A DNA stretch of 64,000 bases, from assembly GCF_030010555.1 (NCBI RefSeq), contig NZ_JASCQP010000030.1, positions 1-64,000 on the forward strand, read 5' to 3'. This stretch comes from Halomonas rhizosphaerae. GTDB lineage: Bacteria > Pseudomonadota > Gammaproteobacteria > Pseudomonadales > Halomonadaceae. This document shows, piece after piece, positions 11,234 to 19,232 of the stretch (within the stretch, counting starts at the first letter, position 1; each line of letters opens with the position of its first letter). The translations under genes and the position numbers were made by a program. The notes beneath the pieces were generated by a model. The model was given only the letters and a program-made list of their open reading frames with translations. It did not search any database and was not told where the DNA came from.

Positions 11234-12048
11234 TCACGGCCGCCGCGCTGGCCGACGCCCTCGAGGGCGCCACCCCGCCCCGGATGCTGGACTGTCGTGC
11301 TCGCCTGGGCGAGCCCGATGCGGGCCGCCGGCTGTGGTGGGAGGCCCACCTGCCGGGCAGCCACCACCTCGACCTGGAACGTGACCTGGCCGGCCCGCCG
11401 GGGGAGGGCGGCCGGCACCCGCTGCCCACGCCAGCGGCCTTCACCGCGGTGGTCCAGCGCTTGGGGATCAGGCCGGAACAGCCGGTGGTGGTATATGACG
11501 ACATGGGCGGCCAGCTCGCGGCGGCACGGGCCTGGTGGATGCTCGCCTGCTGGGCGGGCCATCCCGACGTGCGGCTCCTCGACGGTGGCCTCAGGGCCTG
11601 GCTGGCGGCGGGGGGCGAGCTGCTCGAGGATGGCGACCCCGAGGCCATGCCCGCAGGCTCCTTCTGGCAGCCGGCCTTTCATGATGAGCGCCACGTCACG
11701 GCCGAGAAGCTGCTGACAGGGCCCGCGACCCCCATCGACGCCCGCGCCAGGGAGCGCTTTCGCGGTGAGGCAGAACCCATCGATCCGGTGGCGGGCCACA
11801 TCCCCGGGGCCGTGTGCCGGCCCAGTGCCGACAACCTGACCGGTGACGGCCACTTCAAGTCCGCCGCGGCGCTGGCCAGCGAGCTGCCCGAGGGCGAGTC
11901 GCCGATTGCCTACTGCGGCTCCGGCGTCACCGCCTGCCACACCATCCTCGCCTATGCGGTGGCCGGCCGGCCCCTGCCCAGGCTCTATCCCGGCTCATGG
12001 AGCGAGTGGATTCGCGATCCCTCGCGGCCCATCGCCACCGGCGACTGA
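11218..12048 (+). CDS. sseA: 3-mercaptopyruvate sulfurtransferase (rhodanese family)
   Basis: A two-domain rhodanese of 276 residues. The N-terminal inactive rhodanese repeat contains LLDGGLRAWLAAGG, and the C-terminal repeat has the active-site loop CGSGVTA, whose Cys carries the persulfide; this loop sequence is typical of mercaptopyruvate rather than thiosulfate sulfurtransferases. It probably transfers sulfur from 3-mercaptopyruvate to thiol or cyanide acceptors in the cytoplasm. It starts within the last codons of the helicase gene. Downstream is a hairpin terminator shared with the convergent ETF-QO gene. Confidence 0.9.
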   Translation: MSTPLITAAALADALEGATPPRMLDCRARLGEPDAGRRLWWEAHLPGSHHLDLERDLAGPPGEGGRHPLPTPAAFTAVVQRLGIRPEQPVVVYDDMGGQLAAARAWWMLACWAGHPDVRLLDGGLRAWLAAGGELLEDGDPEAMPAGSFWQPAFHDERHVTAEKLLTGPATPIDARARERFRGEAEPIDPVAGHIPGAVCRPSADNLTGDGHFKSAAALASELPEGESPIAYCGSGVTACHTILAYAVAGRPLPRLYPGSWSEWIRDPSRPIATGD

Positions 12049-12066
12049 ACCCTGGCTACGCCCGGA

Positions 12067-12094
12067 GCTGTAAGCCATAAGCTTGAAGCTGGAA
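12067..12094. repeat. Four 7-bp tandem units, GCTKNAA type
   Basis: Read on the plus strand the gap after sseA contains GCTGTAA, GCCATAA, GCTTGAA and GCTGGAA in immediate succession, an imperfect 7-bp periodicity. A second array of the same type, on the other strand, is at 49867-49894. Both lie right behind the 3' end of a gene and next to a terminator hairpin. Confidence 0.6.
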
Positions 12095-12098
12095 GGAA

Positions 12099-12130
12099 AA
12101 CCGCCCCCAGGCGTATGCATGAGGGCGGTT
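12099..12130. terminator. Bidirectional terminator between sseA and ETF-QO
   Basis: AACCGCCC at 12099-12106 pairs perfectly with GGGCGGTT at 12123-12130 around a 16-base loop, with A-rich sequence on the left and a T-rich stretch on the right. It lies between two converging genes and could end transcription from both sides. Confidence 0.65.
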
Positions 12131-12151
12131 CTGTTTCTGCTGACTTGGAGT

Positions 12152-13822
12152 TTACATATTGGGGTAGTTCGGCCCGCCACCGCCTTCCGGTGCCACCCAG
12201 GTGATGTTCTGGGCCGGGTCCTTGATGTCGCAGGTCTTGCAGTGCACGCAGTTCTGGAAGTTGATCTGGAACCTGGGGTTGCCTGCGTCGTCCTCGACCA
12301 CCTCGTAGACCCCCACCGGGCAGTAGCGCTGGGCCGGTTCGGCGTATTTGGGCAGGTTGTCGCGGATTGGCAGCTCGGGGTCGGCCAGCTTCAGGTGGCA
12401 GGGCTGGTCCTCCTCGTGGTTGGTGTTCGACAGGAACACCGAGGAGGGCTTGTCGAAGGAGAGCTTGCCGTCCGGTTTCGGGTAGTCGATCTTCTCGCAC
12501 TCACTGGCGGGCTTGAGCGTCGCATGGTCCGGCGTGGTGTCGTGGAGGCTGGGCAGCTTGCCGCCGAGCAGCTGGTCGGCGAAGTTGTAGGCGCCGCCCA
12601 GGAAGGTGCCGTACTTGTGGATCGCCGGGCCGAAGCTGGCACTCTCCTTGAGCTCGGCGTAGGCCCAGCTGGCTTCCCACTTCTCGGTGAAGGCGGTCAG
12701 TTCGTTGCCGCCCTCGTCGCCCGAGGCGATCGCCTCGAAGACGCTCTCCGCGGCCACCAGGCCGGACTTCATGGCGGTGTGCAGGCCCTTGATCTTGGCG
12801 AAGTTGAGCGTGCCGGCGTCGCAGCCGATCAGCAGCCCCCCGGGGAAGGTCATCTTCGGCAGGCAGTTCAGCCCGCCCTTGGCGATGGCGCGGGCCCCAT
12901 AGGCGACGCGCTTGCCGCCCTCGAGATGTGTCGCCAGCACCGGATGGTGCTTCATGCGCTGGAACTCGTCGAAGGGCGACAGCCAGGGATTCTGGTAGGA
13001 GAGGTCCATGATCAGGCCGACCACCACCTGCTGGTTCTCGGCGTGGTAGAGGAACCAGCCGCCGTGGGTGTGCTTGTCCAGCGGCCAGCCGGAGCCGTGC
13101 AGCACCAATCCGGGTTCATGCTGCTCGGCGGGGATGTCCCACAGCTCCTTCAGGCCGATACCGTAGTGCTGCGGGTCCTTGCCCTCATCGAGCCCGAAGC
13201 GCTCGATCAGCCGCTTGCCCAGGTGGCCGCGGGCGCCCTCGGCGAACAGGGTGTACTTGGCGCGCAGCTCCATGCCCGGCATATGGCCCTCCTTGGGCGC
13301 CCCGTCGGCGCCCACGCCCATGTCGCCGATCAGAATGCCGCGCACGGTGCCGTCCTCGTCCTGGATCACCTCCTGGGCGGCGAAGCCGGGGAAGATCTCC
13401 ACGCCCAGCGCCTCGGCCTGCTCGGCCAGCCAGCGGCAGAGGTTGCCGGCACTGATCACGTAGCGTGTCATGTCCCCGCCGGTGTTGTGCATGGAGGGCG
13501 GCACCAGCGCATTGGGCAGCTTCTGGCCCTTTTCGGCGTCCTTGAGCAGGTAGACCTCGTCGCGGGTGGCCGGCGTGGTCAGCGGGGCGCCACGCTCCTC
13601 CCAGTCGGGGAAGAGCTCGGCCAGGGCGCGGGGTTCGAAGACCGCCCCGGAAAGGATATGGGCGCCCACCTCGGACCCCTTCTCCACCACGCACACCGTG
13701 AGCTCCTGCTCCGCCTCGTTTGCCTGCTGCATCAGGCGAGCCGCCGCCGAGAGCCCCGAGGGTCCGGCGCCGACGATGACCACATCGAAGTCCATGGAAT
13801 CGCGTTCGACTTGTTCTTCCAC
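12152..13822 (-). CDS. Electron-transfer flavoprotein-ubiquinone oxidoreductase
   Basis: Membrane-associated FAD/4Fe-4S enzyme passing electrons from ETF (reduced by acyl-CoA and other dehydrogenases) to ubiquinone. The 556-residue protein begins with the Rossmann motif VVIVGAGPSGL, has the family segment EKGSEVGAHILSGAVFEP, and near its end a cluster: a lone Cys in RYCPVGVYE followed by NCVHCKTCDIKDP, giving the four ligands of the cluster. GTG at 13822 is chosen because AAGGAG (complement of 13830-13835) lies seven bases upstream; translation from MDF nine codons later is also possible. It is divergent from etfBA, its electron donor, and both probably answer to the PsrA-like box between them. 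Confidence 0.95.
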   Translation of the reverse strand: MEEQVERDSMDFDVVIVGAGPSGLSAAARLMQQANEAEQELTVCVVEKGSEVGAHILSGAVFEPRALAELFPDWEERGAPLTTPATRDEVYLLKDAEKGQKLPNALVPPSMHNTGGDMTRYVISAGNLCRWLAEQAEALGVEIFPGFAAQEVIQDEDGTVRGILIGDMGVGADGAPKEGHMPGMELRAKYTLFAEGARGHLGKRLIERFGLDEGKDPQHYGIGLKELWDIPAEQHEPGLVLHGSGWPLDKHTHGGWFLYHAENQQVVVGLIMDLSYQNPWLSPFDEFQRMKHHPVLATHLEGGKRVAYGARAIAKGGLNCLPKMTFPGGLLIGCDAGTLNFAKIKGLHTAMKSGLVAAESVFEAIASGDEGGNELTAFTEKWEASWAYAELKESASFGPAIHKYGTFLGGAYNFADQLLGGKLPSLHDTTPDHATLKPASECEKIDYPKPDGKLSFDKPSSVFLSNTNHEEDQPCHLKLADPELPIRDNLPKYAEPAQRYCPVGVYEVVEDDAGNPRFQINFQNCVHCKTCDIKDPAQNITWVAPEGGGGPNYPNM

Positions 13823-13884
13823 CTGCTCTCTCCTTGCTGTCCCGAGGACGCGGCCACTGGATGCGACCAACGTCGGAAGGATTT

Positions 13885-13899
13885 AAAACGGTCGTTTGC
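13885..13899. promoter_or_regulatory. PsrA-like operator
   Basis: AAAAC-GGTC-GTTTGC fits the PsrA consensus (G/C)AAAC-N4-GTTT(G/C) at all but the first position. PsrA is a long-chain fatty-acid-responsive TetR repressor that in Pseudomonas controls beta-oxidation and the etf/ETF-QO genes, so both sequence and location fit. No psrA gene is in the window. Confidence 0.55.
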
Positions 13900-14103
13900 T
13901 TCTAGCCATGCTCCATGATAGGCATAATAGCGGCAAAGGGTCACCCCCTGCGATGGTGCAGCGCGTCATGGCCCGGCATGTGCCCGAGGTTCGAGGGATT
14001 GTTGATCGGGATGCGGCTATGGCACATTGGAAGGGTTTTATCGGTGCTGCGCCTATCAAACGCTTGCATGAAACGCATAAGGGTATGTCAGCCGGTTCCC
14101 AAG

Positions 14104-14125
14104 GAGGCGGGCCTCCACCCGCCTC
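14104..14125 (+). other. Hairpin in the etfBA leader
   Basis: GAGGCGGG at 14104-14111 pairs with CCCGCCTC at 14118-14125 around a 6-base loop, 63 bp before the etfB start. There is no T-run, so a stabilising or attenuating structure is as likely as a terminator. Confidence 0.4.
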
Positions 14126-14188
14126 GTTTCGGGGCAGAGCCCGCTTCTCCAACCATCAGGTTCCCAGTGTGAACCAAGCGAGGACACT

Positions 14189-14941
14189 ATGAAGGTACTC
14201 GTCGCGGTCAAACGCGTCATCGACTACAACGTCAAGATCCGGGTCAAGCCGGACAACAGCGACGTCGACCTCACCAACGTCAAGATGGCCATGAACCCCT
14301 TCTGCGAGATCGCCGTGGAAGAGGCGGTGCGCCTCAAGGAGCGCGGAGTGGCGACCGAGATCGTCGCCGTGACCGTCGGCCCCAAGGCCGCCCAGGAGCA
14401 GCTGCGCACCGCCCTGGCGCTGGGTGCCGACCGCGCCATTCACGTCGAGACCGACGAGCGCGTCGAGTCGCTGGGCGCCGCCAAGGCGCTGGCCAGGCTG
14501 GTGGAAGAGGAACAGCCCGGCCTGGTGATACTGGGCAAGCAGGCCATCGACACCGACAACAACCAGACCGGGCAGATGCTCGCCGCCCTGACCGGCCTGC
14601 CCCAGGGCACCTTCGCCTCGGAAGTCGTCATCGAGAACGACAAGGCCCAGGTGACTCGCGAGATCGATGGCGGCCTGCAGACCCTCGAGCTGACGCTGCC
14701 GGCCATCGTGACGACGGACCTGCGCCTCAATGAACCGCGCTACGCCAAGTTGCCCGACATCATGAAGGCCAAGAAGAAGCCGATGGACGTCAAGAGCCCG
14801 GCGGATCTCGGCATCGAGGTGGCCTCGAAGATCACGCTGCTCAAGGTCGAGCCGCCGGCCGAGCGCCAGGGCGGCGTCAAGGTGGGCTCCGTGGACGAGC
14901 TGGTCGACAAACTCAAGAACGAGGCGAAGGTGATTTCATGA
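14189..14941 (+). CDS. etfB: Electron transfer flavoprotein subunit beta
   Basis: Small, AMP-binding subunit of the heterodimeric ETF. The 250-residue protein starts [20 protein letters not shown] and has the recognition-loop and family segment [33 protein letters not shown], and the conserved [16 protein letters not shown]. It is of the housekeeping (group I) type that accepts electrons from acyl-CoA dehydrogenases. The stop overlaps the etfA start (ATGA). It is divergent from ETF-QO, which re-oxidises the complex. Confidence 0.97.
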   Translation: MKVLVAVKRVIDYNVKIRVKPDNSDVDLTNVKMAMNPFCEIAVEEAVRLKERGVATEIVAVTVGPKAAQEQLRTALALGADRAIHVETDERVESLGAAKALARLVEEEQPGLVILGKQAIDTDNNQTGQMLAALTGLPQGTFASEVVIENDKAQVTREIDGGLQTLELTLPAIVTTDLRLNEPRYAKLPDIMKAKKKPMDVKSPADLGIEVASKITLLKVEPPAERQGGVKVGSVDELVDKLKNEAKVIS

Positions 14942-15864
14942 GCATTCTGGTTCTGGCAGAACATCACGACGGCGCCCTGGCCGGCGCCACCGCCCATGTG
15001 GTCGCGGCCGCCCAGGCCATCGGCGGCGATATCGACGTGCTGGTGGCGGGCGAGAATGTCGGCCCCATTGCCGAGGCCGCGGCGAAACTCGACGGCGTCA
15101 GCAAGGTCCGCGTGGCCGACAACGCCGCCTATGCCCACCTGCTCGCCGAGCCCACCGCGGCGCTGATCGCGGAGCTCGCCGGCGACTACAGCCACGTGCT
15201 GGCCTGTGCCTCCACCACCGGCAAGAACGTGCTGCCGCGCGTCGCCGCACTCAAGGACGTGGCGCAGATCTCCGAGATCATTGCGGTGGAGAGTGCCGAC
15301 ACCTTCAAGCGGCCGATTTACGCCGGCAACGCCATCGCCACCGTGCAGAGCGAGGACGCGCTGAAGGTGATCACCGTGCGCGCCACCGGCTTCGACGCGG
15401 TGGGCGAGGGGGGGGGCGCCAGCGTGGAGGCCGTCGACTTCGTCGCCGACAACACCCAGTCCACCTTCGTCAAGGAGGAACTGGCCCAGTCCGACCGCCC
15501 CGAGCTGGGCGCGGCCAAGGTGGTGATCTCCGGTGGCCGCGGCATGGGCAACGGCGAGAACTTCACGCTGCTCGAGGGCATCGCCGACAAGCTGGGGGCG
15601 GCCATCGGCGCCTCACGGGCCGCGGTGGACGCCGGCTTCGTGCCCAACGACATGCAGGTGGGCCAGACCGGCAAGATCGTCGCCCCGGACCTCTACATCG
15701 CCGTGGGCATCTCGGGGGCCATCCAGCACCTGGCGGGCATGAAGGACTCCAAGGTGATCGTCGCCATCAACAAGGACGAGGAGGCGCCGATCTTCCAGGT
15801 CGCCGATTACGGTCTCGTCGCCGATCTCTTCGAGGCGCTGCCGGAACTGGAAAGCAAGCTGTAA
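14938..15864 (+). CDS. etfA: Electron transfer flavoprotein subunit alpha
   Basis: FAD-binding subunit of ETF, 308 residues. The N-terminal domain begins [13 protein letters not shown]; the C-terminal FAD domain carries [15 protein letters not shown], then [36 protein letters not shown] and [12 protein letters not shown], the standard FAD-binding signature. It is coupled to etfB by a 4-bp overlap. The gene ends normally, but a diverged copy of its last ~50 bp lies 95 bp further on (separate entry), suggesting that the 3' end was rearranged or replaced in the past. Confidence 0.97.
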   Translation: MSILVLAEHHDGALAGATAHVVAAAQAIGGDIDVLVAGENVGPIAEAAAKLDGVSKVRVADNAAYAHLLAEPTAALIAELAGDYSHVLACASTTGKNVLPRVAALKDVAQISEIIAVESADTFKRPIYAGNAIATVQSEDALKVITVRATGFDAVGEGGGASVEAVDFVADNTQSTFVKEELAQSDRPELGAAKVVISGGRGMGNGENFTLLEGIADKLGAAIGASRAAVDAGFVPNDMQVGQTGKIVAPDLYIAVGISGAIQHLAGMKDSKVIVAINKDEEAPIFQVADYGLVADLFEALPELESKL

Positions 15865-15905
15865 GGAAGATCGGGAACTTCCCGGTGGCGCTCTCGACAA
15901 TCATC

Positions 15906-15958
15906 GGCCTCGTCGCGGATCTCTTCGAGGCGCTGCCGGAACTCGAGTAGAAGCTGTA
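15906..15958 (+). pseudogene. Diverged remnant of an etfA 3' end
   Basis: These 53 bases align without gaps to 15811-15863, the end of etfA, with about eight mismatches. Read in the matching frame the remnant encodes the same 14 residues as etfA ([14 protein letters not shown]) and then a TAG stop; all codon differences up to that stop (Gly, Ala, Leu, Glu codons) are synonymous. The 40 bases in front of it do not resemble etfA. A partial second copy that still shows protein-level constraint is best explained as the tail of another etfA allele left by recombination, not as a fresh duplication. Confidence 0.7.
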
Positions 15959-15992
15959 CGTCAAGGTCGCGTCGTGGCGCTGCCTGATCGGT

Positions 15993-16011
15993 AACGCAGG
16001 CCGCGTTTTTT
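15993..16011 (+). terminator. Short hairpin with T-run behind etfBA
   Basis: AACGC at 15993-15997 pairs with GCGTT at 16003-16007 around AGGCC, followed by an uninterrupted run of T to 16011. The stem is short but the placement and T-tract fit an intrinsic terminator for etfBA. Confidence 0.5.
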
Positions 16012-16023
16012 CGCCAGCCTGCC

Positions 16024-16054
16024 CGCGGGCCGGCCCCTTGGGGGCCGGCCCGCG
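16024..16054. terminator. Very stable GC hairpin upstream of sodA
   Basis: A perfect 14-bp stem, CGCGGGCCGGCCCC at 16024-16037 with its complement at 16041-16054, and a 3-base TTG loop. No long T-run follows. It probably backs up the preceding terminator and insulates sodA from etfBA. Confidence 0.55.
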
Positions 16055-16188
16055 TCGTTCAGGGTGTCGATTAACATCTCCTATACAAGGGATAACAGGA
16101 ATCATTAGCAACAATTGCGGTTCCCTGCCATCCTTGTGGGTGAACCGGGACCACGGGTCCCTCTAGACAGCAACGAGGAGGAGTGATC

Positions 16189-16800
16189 ATGGCGCATACC
16201 CTTCCAGACCTTCCCTATGCCTACGATGCCCTGGAACCGCATATCGATGCGATGACCATGGAAATCCACCATTCCCGTCACCATCAGACCTACGTCAACA
16301 ACCTCAATGCCGCCCTCGAGGGGACCGGCCTCGAGGAGGTTCACGTGGAGGAGCTGATTGCCAATCTGGACCACGTGCCGGAGGGCAAGCGCCAGGCCGT
16401 GATCAACAACGGCGGTGGCCATGCCAACCACTCGATGTTCTGGCAGATGATGTCCCCCGATGGAGGAGGAGAGCCCCATGACGAGGTGGCCCGCGCCATC
16501 GCGTCGGAACTGGGCGGCTTCGATGCGTTCAAGGACGCCTTCACCAAGGCGGCCCTGGGCCGCTTCGGCAGCGGCTGGGCCTGGCTTAGCGTGACACCGC
16601 AGGGCCAGCTGGTGGTGGAAAATACCCTGAACCAGGACAGCCCCATCATGGATGGCAACACGCCCGTCCTGGGGCTTGATGTCTGGGAGCACGCCTACTA
16701 CCTCAAATACCAGAACAAGCGCCCGGACTATGTGGCGGCCTTCTTCAACGTGATCAACTGGGAGGACGTGGAGCGTCGCTACCGCAACGCCACGGCCTGA
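16189..16800 (+). CDS. sodA: Superoxide dismutase, Mn type
   Basis: Converts superoxide to oxygen and hydrogen peroxide in the cytoplasm. The 203-residue protein has the metal ligands His27 (MEIHHSRHH), His in [11 protein letters not shown], and Asp/His in [11 protein letters not shown]. The glutamine that hydrogen-bonds the metal solvent is in NQDSPIM in the C-terminal half, and the central motif has Gly (NNGGGHANH) rather than Gln; this is the Mn-type arrangement, distinguishing it from FeSOD. The ATG at 16189 is placed by GAGGAGGAG at 16175-16183; an in-frame GTG at 16183 is part of that site. A strong terminator follows at 16824. Confidence 0.95.
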   Translation: MAHTLPDLPYAYDALEPHIDAMTMEIHHSRHHQTYVNNLNAALEGTGLEEVHVEELIANLDHVPEGKRQAVINNGGGHANHSMFWQMMSPDGGGEPHDEVARAIASELGGFDAFKDAFTKAALGRFGSGWAWLSVTPQGQLVVENTLNQDSPIMDGNTPVLGLDVWEHAYYLKYQNKRPDYVAAFFNVINWEDVERRYRNATA

Positions 16801-16823
16801 TGCCAGGCCTTTCCCGTCGGATG

Positions 16824-16851
16824 AGCCGTACCCTCAGGGTGCGGCTTTTTT
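16824..16851 (+). terminator. Intrinsic terminator of sodA
   Basis: AGCCGTACCC at 16824-16833 pairs with GGGTGCGGCT at 16837-16846 (one G-T wobble) around a TCA loop and runs into six T residues. This is a classic Rho-independent terminator 24 bp behind the sodA stop. Confidence 0.9.
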
Positions 16852-16960
16852 GCGCGTGCGACTTGAATCTCCGAGCTTGTCACAGGTCAGTGCCCGGTGG
16901 ATCAGCAGCGCCATCCCGCGCCATCTGCTACCTGCGGATGACACCATCGTATCCGCACGG

Positions 16961-16987
16961 ACGATTATCATGCGCATTGATAATCGT
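16961..16987. promoter_or_regulatory. Fur box ahead of the TonB operon
   Basis: ACGATTATCA (16961-16970) and TGATAATCGT (16978-16987) are perfect 10-bp inverted arms around a 7-bp spacer, and contain the GATAAT/ATTATC hexamers of the Fur consensus. It lies 51 bp in front of the first gene of the DUF3450-ttpC-exbB-exbD-tonB-TPR operon, where iron repression is expected. Confidence 0.85.
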
Positions 16988-17037
16988 TCGTATTGGTGGC
17001 ATGGTGGGCGCCCTGCCCGGGACCACGACGGAGAGCC

Positions 17038-17847
17038 ATGGTGAGGATCTTTCGCTTACAATTACCGGCCGGCATCGCCCTCGGTCTGCTGACCCTCGGC
17101 CTTCTTCAGGCACAGGAATCCGTGATCGAAGAGGCCAGCCGGGCCCAGCGCGTCCAGGCCGAGCTGCAGTCGCGCATCGCCACGGTCGACGACGAGAGCC
17201 GCGAGATGCTTGCCGAGCTGCGCCGGCTAGAGGCCGAGACACGGCGCCTGGAGGTGCGCAGCGACGCCCTGGCGCCACGCCTGGAGCGACGCGGCGAGCG
17301 GCTGGATAGCCGCGAGGATGCGCTGGATACGCTGGCCGAGACCCGCGAGGCGCTGCCGAAGCTCGAGCAGGCGCTGATCTCGCGCCTGCGGACCTGGGTG
17401 GAACGCGACCTGCCGTTCCTCAAGGAAGAGCGCCTGGCCCGTGCCAGGAGTCTCGAGACAGGCCTGGCCGACCCCGATGCCTCGGCCGCGGAGCGCCTGG
17501 ATCGTATTCTCGCCGCCTGGCGTACCGAGCTCGACTATGGCCGTGAACTGGACGCCTGGCGCGGCATCCTGAACGAGGGGAAAGACGAGGGAGACGCCCG
17601 CCGTGAGGTGGACTTCCTGCGCCTGGGGCGGGTGGGGCTCTACTACCTGACGCCGGATGGCCGGGAAGGTGGCGTCTGGCGCGCCGATGCCGAGCGCTGG
17701 GAGGCACTGGATGAAACCGGACGTGGTCAGCTGCGCCACGGCCTGCGCATCGCCCGCGACCAGCGGGCACCGGAACTGCTGACCCTGCCGATCTCCCGGC
17801 CGCTCGAGCGGGGAGCCACTACCACCGACGCGGAGGCGAGCTCATGA
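17038..17847 (+). CDS. DUF3450 periplasmic coiled-coil protein of the TonB2 operon
   Basis: A 269-residue protein with an N-terminal signal peptide (hydrophobic stretch about residues 8-22, likely cut after LQA) followed by ~100 residues of heptad-rich charged sequence that should form a coiled coil, then the DUF3450 core with RLDRILAAWRTELDYGRELDAW and LRLGRVGLYYLTPDG. It is the first gene of a Fur-box-controlled operon whose order matches the Vibrio TonB2 locus, where the equivalent protein is an accessory of unknown mechanism. The ATG at 17038 is close to its GGAGAG; a GTG at 17041 would give better spacing. It overlaps ttpC by 4 bp. Confidence 0.88.
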   Translation: MVRIFRLQLPAGIALGLLTLGLLQAQESVIEEASRAQRVQAELQSRIATVDDESREMLAELRRLEAETRRLEVRSDALAPRLERRGERLDSREDALDTLAETREALPKLEQALISRLRTWVERDLPFLKEERLARARSLETGLADPDASAAERLDRILAAWRTELDYGRELDAWRGILNEGKDEGDARREVDFLRLGRVGLYYLTPDGREGGVWRADAERWEALDETGRGQLRHGLRIARDQRAPELLTLPISRPLERGATTTDAEASS

Positions 17848-19232
17848 TCCATCCCGGGATGCGTGTCGCACGCCGTGCCCTGGTAGGGCTGGTGATGGGC
17901 AGTCTGTTGATCGTCGGGCTGCCCGCCCAGTCTCAGGAGGAGCCCCTGACCACCCTGCGAGCCGAGCGCGAGGCGGCCGAGGCCCGTGATGCGGCGCGCC
18001 TGGCCGAGCTCGTCGAGGATCGCGAGGCCCTGCAGGCAGCTCTCGAGGAGGCCCGCGAGGCTCACAATGAAGCCCAGGCGCGCTTCGCGGGCCTGGCGGA
18101 ACAGGAGCAGGCCCAGCAGACCCGTCGCGAGGCGCTCGACGAACGCCAGGCGGTTCAGGGAGAGGATCTTTCAGCGGTGCTGGATACCCTGGTGCGACAC
18201 AGCGGCGAACTGCGCGATGACCTGGCGGAGAGCTGGATCACGGTGGGCGGCGCCGCGTTGCCGCCGCGCCTCGACGAGGCCGAGGTGCTCAGGCCCGAGC
18301 ACCTTGAGACCCTGGGCGATGCGCTGATGGCGCTGACCGCCGAGACCGGGCGGGTCGTCGCGTTCGATGCGCCCGTGGCGGGCGGTGGCGGCCAGGTCGC
18401 CACCCGCGAGGTGGTGCGCCTGGGTGACCTGGCCGCCTTCAGCGAGGGGCAGCTGCTCGAGCACGGTGCCGAGGAGGATGTGCTCGCCACCGCGCCCCCC
18501 CTCCCGGCGGAGGTAAGCGAGCTGCTCGCCGATTTCCAGGCCGGGGAGGGGGAGCGGTTGGCCCTGGACCCTACCCGGGGGCAGGTCATCGAGGCCCTGG
18601 CCCAGCGGCCGAGCCTCAGGGAGCGCTTCCAGCAGGGCGGCGCCGTGGGCTATGTGGTGGTGGGCCTGGGTGCCATCGGCCTGCTGGTGGCACTGCTGCA
18701 GTACGCCTACCTGCTCAGGGTGAGCATGGCGACGCGCCGCCAGTTGCGCGATCTCGGCCGGCTGCGCGAAGACAACCCGCTGGGCAGAGTGCTGCTGCGC
18801 TTTCGGGCGCTCGCCGACGACCCCGTGCCCGAGGCGCTGGAGGCGCGCCTCGATGAGGCGGTGCTGGCCGAGTTGCCGCGGCTCGAGCGCGGCCAGCCGC
18901 TGGTCAAGCTGCTCGCCGCCGTGGCCCCGCTGTTGGGCCTGCTGGGCACCGTCACCGGCATGATCGTCACCTTCCAGGCGATCACGGTGTTCGGCACCGG
19001 CGACCCCCAGCTGATGGCCGGCGGCATCAGCCAGGCGCTGGTCACCACCGTGCTGGGCCTGATCACCGCGGTGCCGCTGCTGTTTGCCCATACCGCCCTG
19101 GCCGGACGCAGCCGTCACCTGGCGGGGGTGATGGAGGGCCAGGCCAGCGCGGCCTTGGCCAAGCAGCTCGAACATCGCCGGGCCTCCCCGACAGCATCCG
19201 GGAGCGAGCGCCGTGCTGCCGCTCTGGCTTGA
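17844..19232 (+). CDS. ttpC: TtpC-like MotA/TolQ/ExbB proton-channel protein
   Basis: A 462-residue inner-membrane protein: signal peptide/membrane anchor at about 10-28, a long periplasmic coiled-coil and globular region (to ~265), then the ExbB-type module with one helix (about 270-290, GYVVVGLGAIGLLVALLQYAYLL) and two more carrying the TolQ/ExbB signature PLLGLLGTVTGMIVTFQ and SQALVTTVLGLITAVPLLFAH. The large periplasmic extension separates it from plain ExbB and matches TtpC, which in vibrios is essential for TonB2-dependent siderophore uptake. It overlaps DUF3450 upstream (ATGA) and exbB downstream by 20 bp. Confidence 0.88.
   Translation: MIHPGMRVARRALVGLVMGSLLIVGLPAQSQEEPLTTLRAEREAAEARDAARLAELVEDREALQAALEEAREAHNEAQARFAGLAEQEQAQQTRREALDERQAVQGEDLSAVLDTLVRHSGELRDDLAESWITVGGAALPPRLDEAEVLRPEHLETLGDALMALTAETGRVVAFDAPVAGGGGQVATREVVRLGDLAAFSEGQLLEHGAEEDVLATAPPLPAEVSELLADFQAGEGERLALDPTRGQVIEALAQRPSLRERFQQGGAVGYVVVGLGAIGLLVALLQYAYLLRVSMATRRQLRDLGRLREDNPLGRVLLRFRALADDPVPEALEARLDEAVLAELPRLERGQPLVKLLAAVAPLLGLLGTVTGMIVTFQAITVFGTGDPQLMAGGISQALVTTVLGLITAVPLLFAHTALAGRSRHLAGVMEGQASAALAKQLEHRRASPTASGSERRAAALA

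Larger units (their letters stand above)
13823..14188. other. Divergent control region between ETF-QO and etfBA
   Basis: A 366-bp region without a convincing gene. It must contain the promoters for ETF-QO (leftward) and etfBA (rightward). Visible elements are a PsrA-like palindrome at 13885-13899 next to the ETF-QO side, isolated CAAAC and GAAAC half-sites on the etfB side (about 14058-14080), and a leader hairpin at 14104-14125. I could not settle -35/-10 hexamers with confidence. Confidence 0.6.
15865..16188. other. etfA-sodA intergenic region
   Basis: A 324-bp gap. From left to right it holds a ghost copy of the etfA 3' end (15906-15958), a small hairpin with a T-run (15993-16011), a very stable GC hairpin (16024-16054), and an AT-richer stretch (about 16068-16120) that should include the sodA promoter. 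TTAACA at 16071-16076 followed 16 bp later by TAACAG at 16093-16098 is one possible pair, but it is weak; no clear Fur or SoxR site is visible there. Confidence 0.6.

Noticed and set aside
16071..16120. AT-richer stretch ahead of sodA as a Fur or SoxR site
   Set aside because: No palindrome with GATAAT hexamers or SoxR-type symmetry is present; only a weak promoter pair can be drawn.
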